From Betaproteobacteria bacterium (lineage in GTDB: Bacteria > Pseudomonadota > Gammaproteobacteria > Burkholderiales > Burkholderiaceae_C): a stretch of DNA of 10,281 nt. Both the position numbers and the translations under genes were made by a program. Location of the stretch: assembly GCA_005884255.1 (NCBI GenBank), contig VBDL01000314.1:1-10281 (forward strand). Reading direction: 5' to 3'. Positions 7,006-10,281 of this stretch are shown one piece after another (the first letter of the stretch is position 1; the number at the start of each line of letters is the position of its first letter). The notes below the pieces were generated by a model that worked only from the letters and a program-made list of their open reading frames with translations, was not told the DNA's origin and made no database searches.

Positions 7006-7580
7006 CTCCGTTTTTCATGCGCGCGGATGACGTGACGCCGCAAGCCTGGCGCAACGGCGGCGGCCGTACGCGCGAGCTGCTGGTCTGGCCTTCGCCTGCC
7101 GACTGGCAGCTGCGCGTCAGCGTCGCTGACATCGAAGCCGACGGGCCGTTCTCCGCCTTCCCCGGCGTACAGCGCTGGTTCGCGGTGATCGAAGGGGCCG
7201 GCGTGCTTCTCGAGTTTGCCGATGGCGAACGCCGCGTCATCCCCGGCGATGCGCCGCTGAGCTTCGATGGCGCCGCAGCGCCCCAGTGCCACCTGATCGC
7301 CGGCCCGACGCGCGACCTGAACCTGATGCTGGCGCACGGCGCCGGTGGCGCGATGGAGATCGCGCGGCAGGGCCTGGCGTGGGCGCCGGCAGCGCCACGC
7401 TGTGGGCTCCTTGCCGCGCTGGCCGGCACCGTGAGCGCCGGCGAGGCTGCCTGGAGCGTCCCGGCGCGCACGCTGCTGTGGTTCGACGAAGCCCCTGCTG
7501 GCGCCCTCACCTTCCGCGCCGACGCTGCAGCGCAAGGCACCATCGGCTGGTGGCTGAGCTTCACGGCGAACGAAGGCTGA
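7002..7580 (+). CDS. hutD: HutD family protein (hut accessory, cupin-like)
   Basis: A 192-residue member of the HutD/Ves family, small bicupin-fold proteins found in many hut operons. In Pseudomonas fluorescens HutD has been proposed to limit hut activity, perhaps by binding a pathway intermediate; its biochemical role is unsettled. Signature blocks are WRNGGGRTRELLVWP near residues 16-30, WQLRVSVADIEADGPFSAFPGVQRWFAVIEGAG, then GPTRDLNLMLA. The GTG at 7002 overlaps the hutC TGA as GTGA, which supports coupled translation; ATG at 7017, five codons in, is an alternative. The sequence looks complete. The gene ends 3 nt before hutI. Confidence 0.93.
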   Translation: MTPFFMRADDVTPQAWRNGGGRTRELLVWPSPADWQLRVSVADIEADGPFSAFPGVQRWFAVIEGAGVLLEFADGERRVIPGDAPLSFDGAAAPQCHLIAGPTRDLNLMLAHGAGGAMEIARQGLAWAPAAPRCGLLAALAGTVSAGEAAWSVPARTLLWFDEAPAGALTFRADAAAQGTIGWWLSFTANEG

Positions 7581-7583
7581 GCG

Positions 7584-8780
7584 ATGACGATTCTCTGGCG
7601 CAATGCCCGCCTGGCGACGATGGCCGGCACGTCGCCGTACGGCCTGATCGAGCGCGGCGCGCTGCTCGTCGACGGCGACGCGCTCGACTGGGTCGGCCCC
7701 GAATCCGCGCTGCCGCGCGCGCTGGCGAAGATGGTCGAGGAAGAGCACGACCTCGGCGGCGCGCTCGTCACGCCCGGCCTGATCGATTGCCACACCCACC
7801 TCGTCTACGGCGGCCAGCGCGCGCGCGAGTTCGAGCTGCGGCTGAATGGCGCCAGCTACGAGGAGATCGCGCGCGCCGGCGGCGGCATCCGCTCGACGGT
7901 GGCGGCCACGCGCGCGGCCAGCGACGACGCGCTCTACCTCGCCGCCGCGCAGCGCCTGGCCACGCTGGAGCGCGAAGGCGTGACGACGATCGAGATCAAG
8001 TCCGGCTACGGCCTCACTCGCGATGACGAGGCGCGCATGCTGCGCGTCGCGCGGCGGCTGGGCGAGCAACCGTCGCCGGGCCGCCCCAAGACGGTTGCGG
8101 GCCCCCTCGGGGGGCGGGCGCGCAGCGACCGGGGGCCAACATTCACACGAGCTGCCACCGTGCGCACCACACTGGTCGACGCGGTCGACGCCTTCTGCGA
8201 GCGCATCGGCTTCACGCCGGCGCAGACGCGGCGCGTGTTCGCCGCCGCGCGCGAGCTGCACCTGCCGGTGAAGCTGCATGCCGAGCAGCTGAGCGACCAG
8301 CACGGCGCCGCTCTGGCCGCCGAGTTTGGCGCGCTCTCGTGCGACCACCTCGAATACCTGGGCGACGACGGCGTGCAGGCGATGGCCGCCGCCGGCAGCG
8401 TGGCCGTGCTGCTGCCCGGCGCCTACTACTTCCTGCGCGAGACCAGGCTGCCACCGGTGCAGGCGCTGCGTGACGCCGGTGTCCCGATCGCCATCGCCAG
8501 CGATCACAACCCGGGCAGCTCGCCGGCGCTATCGCTGCTGCTGATGATCAACATGGCGTGCACGCTGTTCCGCCTGACGCCCGAAGAGGCGCTGCGCGGG
8601 GTGACGCAGCACGCCGCGCGCGCGCTCGGCCTGGCCTCTACGCGCGGCACGCTGGAGACGGCCAAGCGCGCCGATTTCGCGGTGTGGGCCCTGGAACACC
8701 CCAACGAGCTGGCCTACTGGTTCGGCCACAATCCTTGTCGACGCGTCGTCTGCGGCGGCGTGGAGGTAGCACATGAATGA
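7584..8780 (+). CDS. hutI: Imidazolonepropionase with a repeat-derived insert and an internal deletion
   Basis: HutI is a metal-dependent amidohydrolase (TIM-barrel) that opens imidazolonepropionate to N-formimino-L-glutamate, the third Hut step. Metal-site motifs are present: CHTH (H70, H72), KLHAEQLS (H232), CDHLEYL (H255) and ASDHNPGSSP (D307). Two abnormalities sit between RRLGE (residue 161) and DAVDAFCE. First, about 28 residues from 163 on (PSPGRPKTVAGPLGG and on) match nothing in the family and are encoded by a GC-rich hairpin repeat. Second, TVRTT (192-196) joins directly to LVDAVDAFCE, where the family has about 34 residues beginning FLGAHALPPE. That segment carries a conserved active-site His (about 185 in the Bacillus subtilis enzyme). 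The net length, 398 residues, looks normal and hides both changes. Activity is unlikely. ATG at 7584 has GAAGG 7 nt upstream. The gene overlaps hutG by 8 nt. Confidence 0.95.
   Translation: MTILWRNARLATMAGTSPYGLIERGALLVDGDALDWVGPESALPRALAKMVEEEHDLGGALVTPGLIDCHTHLVYGGQRAREFELRLNGASYEEIARAGGGIRSTVAATRAASDDALYLAAAQRLATLEREGVTTIEIKSGYGLTRDDEARMLRVARRLGEQPSPGRPKTVAGPLGGRARSDRGPTFTRAATVRTTLVDAVDAFCERIGFTPAQTRRVFAAARELHLPVKLHAEQLSDQHGAALAAEFGALSCDHLEYLGDDGVQAMAAAGSVAVLLPGAYYFLRETRLPPVQALRDAGVPIAIASDHNPGSSPALSLLLMINMACTLFRLTPEEALRGVTQHAARALGLASTRGTLETAKRADFAVWALEHPNELAYWFGHNPCRRVVCGGVEVAHE
8070..8153. repeat. GC-rich hairpin repeat inserted in frame within hutI
   Basis: The bases from 8070 to about 8153 have no counterpart in hutI genes and differ in character from the flanks. 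They contain a CCGGGCCGCCCCAAG stretch (8076-8090), a strong hairpin with arms GCCCCC (8101-8106) and GGGGGC (8110-8115), and GGGGGCC at 8131-8137, which can also pair with GGCCCCC (8100-8106). This pattern resembles a dispersed, normally intergenic GC-rich repeat that I associate with Burkholderiales genomes; that match is from memory. The insert is close to 84 nt and keeps the frame open. Exact edges are uncertain by several bases because the flanking residues vary in the family. Confidence 0.6.
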
Positions 8781-9528
8781 GGTCTTCACCCTGCATCGCG
8801 GCAGCCGCCCGCTGCTGGTGAGCCTGCCGCATGTGGGCACCGTGATCCCCGACGAGCTGCGCGGCGCCTATGTCGAGCGTGCGCTGCACGTCGAAGACAC
8901 CGACTGGTACCTCGAAGCCCTGTACGACTTCGTGCGCGAGCTGGGCGCGAGCCTGCTGGTGCCGCGCCTGAGTCGCTACGTGATCGACCTCAACCGCCCG
9001 CCGGAGAACGCGCCGATGTATCCCGGCGCGAACAACACCGAGCTGTGCCCGACGCGCTTCTTCACCGGCGACCCGCTGTACCGCGATGGCGCGGCACCGA
9101 ACGATGCCGAGGTGGCGCGCCGCATCGAGCACTACTGGCGCCCGTACCACACGGCGCTGCGCGGCGAGCTGGCGCGGCTCCAAGCTGGACACGGCCATGC
9201 GGTGCTGTTCGGCCGCCTGCCCGACCTCAACCTCGGCACCGCCACCGGTGCGAGCTGTGCGCCGTCGCTGCGCAACGCGCTGGCCGGCGTGCTGGCCGCA
9301 CATCCGCAGTTCTCGCACGTGGTGGACGGCCGCTTCAAGGGTGGCCACATCACGCGCCACTATGGCCACCCGTCGCAGAACGTGCACGCGGTGCAGCTCG
9401 AGATGTGCTGGTGCTGCTACATGCGCGAGGAGCTGCCCTTCGAGCTGGACCCGGCCCGCGTGGCGCAGGTGCAGCCGGTGCTGCGCGCGCTGGTCGACAC
9501 GATGCTCAACTGGTCTGCCCATGAATGA
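8773..9528 (+). CDS. hutG: N-formylglutamate deformylase lacking the DAHSIRS motif
   Basis: HutG (N-formylglutamate amidohydrolase family) hydrolyses N-formyl-L-glutamate to glutamate and formate, the last step of the five-step route. Family blocks are LLVSLPHVGT (with His20, a likely metal ligand), DTDWYLEALYDF, SRYVIDLNRPP, YPGANNTELCPT, YWRPYHTAL, GRLPDLNLGTATGASCAP, VVDGRFKGGHITRHYG and VHAVQLEM. At residues 143-150 the protein reads AVLFGRLP, whereas relatives have about 14 more residues between VL(F/W) and GRLP, beginning with the catalytic/metal motif DAHSIRS. The product is 251 residues; adding 14 gives about 265, the usual size. The loss is in frame at about 9208-9213 and should abolish activity. 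ATG at 8773 has a strong GGAGG (8762-8766) 6 nt upstream. It overlaps hutI by 8 nt and the GNAT gene by 8 nt. Confidence 0.95.
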   Translation: MNEVFTLHRGSRPLLVSLPHVGTVIPDELRGAYVERALHVEDTDWYLEALYDFVRELGASLLVPRLSRYVIDLNRPPENAPMYPGANNTELCPTRFFTGDPLYRDGAAPNDAEVARRIEHYWRPYHTALRGELARLQAGHGHAVLFGRLPDLNLGTATGASCAPSLRNALAGVLAAHPQFSHVVDGRFKGGHITRHYGHPSQNVHAVQLEMCWCCYMREELPFELDPARVAQVQPVLRALVDTMLNWSAHE

Positions 9529-10009
9529 TGATCACGCCGTCGTCCCGCTGACCATCGAGGCCGTCGATCCGCGGCACGAGGACGCACTGGCGCTGCTCGA
9601 CGAAGCGGCGCGCGAGGCGCGGCGCCTGTATGCCGCTCGCATCGACGCGAGCGCACCGTGGCCGACCAACCCGCCGGCCGGTCCGCGCAGCGTCTACCTC
9701 GTCGCGCGCCTGGCCGGCCGTACCGCCGGCTGCGCCGCGCTGCGCCCCTTCGATTCGCACACCGCCGAGGTGCGCCGCATCTATGTGCTGCCGGCGTTCC
9801 GCCGCCGCGGCATCGCGCGCACGCTGCTGGTGTGCCTGGAGCGGCATGCGGCCGAGCTCGGCTACACGCGGCTGCTGCTGGAAACCGGCGACCGTCAGCT
9901 CCCCGCGCTTGCGCTCTACGAGGCCACCGGCTACCGCCACGTCTCGGCCTTCGGCCCGCACATGGGCGATCCCACCAGCGTGTGCTTCGAGAAGCACATC
10001 GACCGCTAG
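9521..10009 (+). CDS. GNAT family N-acetyltransferase
   Basis: A 162-residue GNAT acetyltransferase that moves an acetyl group from acetyl-CoA to an unknown amine. The acetyl-CoA-binding motif A is EVRRIYVLPAFRRRGIARTLLVCLERHA, with RRRGIA as the pyrophosphate loop. LLLETGDRQLPALALYEATGYRHV follows as the motif B region, with the typical ALYEATGY. The N-terminal half (EAREARRLYAARIDASAPWP) is less typical. It looks complete. ATG at 9521 lies inside the hutG end with an 8-nt overlap and no good ribosome-binding site, so it is probably translated by coupling. It ends 9 nt before hutF. Being inside the hut operon, it may act on a hut intermediate, histidine or glutamate, but nothing in the sequence fixes the substrate. 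Confidence 0.92.
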   Translation: MNDDHAVVPLTIEAVDPRHEDALALLDEAAREARRLYAARIDASAPWPTNPPAGPRSVYLVARLAGRTAGCAALRPFDSHTAEVRRIYVLPAFRRRGIARTLLVCLERHAAELGYTRLLLETGDRQLPALALYEATGYRHVSAFGPHMGDPTSVCFEKHIDR

Positions 10010-10018
10010 AAGAACCAC

Positions 10019-10281
10019 ATGACCGAATCCCTGTTCTGGGCACCGCGCGCCTGGCTGCCCGGCGGCTGGCGCGACAGCGTCTTGCTGGAGATGGGGCGCG
10101 ATGGCCACTGGGTCGCGGTGACGCCCGACGTGGCGCCGCCCGCGCAAGCCACAGCGCTCACCGGCCCCGTGCTGCCGGGCCTCGTCGACGCGCACAGCCA
10201 CGCCTTCCAGCGCGCCTTCGCCGGTCTCGCCGAGCGGCGCGAGAGCGAGCATGACGATTTCTGGTCGTGGCGCGACCGCAT
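10019..10281 (+). CDS. hutF: Formimidoylglutamate deiminase, N-terminal part (runs off window)
   Basis: HutF hydrolyses N-formimino-L-glutamate to N-formyl-L-glutamate and ammonia, linking HutI to HutG in the five-step pathway. The 87 visible codons match the family start: FWAPRAWLPGGWRDSVLLEM, then GPVLPGLVDAHSHAFQRAFAGLAERR and DDFWSWRDRM. HSH (in DAHSHAFQRA) is the amidohydrolase HxH metal motif. The HSHAFQRA and FW(T/S)WR blocks separate HutF from other amidohydrolases such as HutI. The start at 10019 follows the GNAT stop by 9 nt with only a weak AGAAGA-like ribosome-binding site. The reading frame is open to the window edge, and nothing is missing in the part seen. Confidence 0.93.
   Translation, partial: MTESLFWAPRAWLPGGWRDSVLLEMGRDGHWVAVTPDVAPPAQATALTGPVLPGLVDAHSHAFQRAFAGLAERRESEHDDFWSWRDR

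Noticed and set aside
6975..8507. A 510-codon minus-strand open frame opposite hutD and hutI
   Set aside because: Low-complexity antisense of two clear genes, rich in Arg, Ala and Gln, with no motifs.
1..10281. tRNA, rRNA, CRISPR array, insertion sequence or phage genes
   Set aside because: Almost all bases are accounted for by hut, ABC, GNAT and cyclase genes. No spaced direct-repeat array, transposase or RNA-gene pattern was seen.

Overview
The window is a histidine-utilisation (hut) locus from a high-GC proteobacterium, most likely a betaproteobacterium of the order Burkholderiales. The evidence is the gene order hutC-hutD-hutI-hutG-(GNAT)-hutF facing hutU-hutH, the G/C-rich third codon positions, and a GC-rich repeat inside hutI that resembles repeats I associate with Burkholderiales. 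The lineage is judged from protein character and layout, not from a search.

Layout. A short divergent control region (6217-6288) holds a perfect 16-bp palindrome that is the probable HutC operator. To its left, on the minus strand, run hutU (urocanase), hutH (histidine ammonia-lyase), then a three-gene ABC uptake system of the nitrate/taurine/sulfonate type: binding protein, permease and ATPase. A REP-like double hairpin lies between hutH and the binding-protein gene. Left of the ATPase gene is the start of a class III nucleotidyl cyclase gene cut by the window edge. To the right, on the plus strand, run hutC (GntR/UTRA repressor), hutD, hutI (imidazolonepropionase), hutG (N-formylglutamate deformylase), a GNAT acetyltransferase gene and the start of hutF (formimidoylglutamate deiminase). 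Junctions are tight: GTGA or ATGA overlaps, two identical 8-nt overlaps, and gaps of 3 to 9 nt.

Pathway. HutH converts histidine to urocanate, HutU converts that to imidazolonepropionate, HutI to formiminoglutamate, HutF to N-formylglutamate and HutG to glutamate plus formate. This is the five-step route with two ammonia releases. HutC probably represses both arms and is relieved by urocanate. The ABC system probably imports histidine, urocanate or a related compound, which is inferred from position only.

Main oddity. Four of the genes lack a short conserved block at the active site while the flanking sequence looks normal. The ATPase lacks the Walker A Lys-Ser/Thr segment (23 nt by reading-frame arithmetic, so it is frameshifted). 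HutH lacks 14 residues including the TGFG loop. HutI lacks about 34 residues including the AHALPP segment and also carries a foreign insert of about 28 residues derived from a GC-rich hairpin repeat. HutG lacks 14 residues including the DAHSIRS motif. HutU, HutC, HutD, the permease, the binding protein and the GNAT protein look complete. As written, this locus could not support histidine catabolism. Either it is decaying, or the sequence suffers from mis-assembly or alteration at conserved motifs. I see no new defence or mobile system here.
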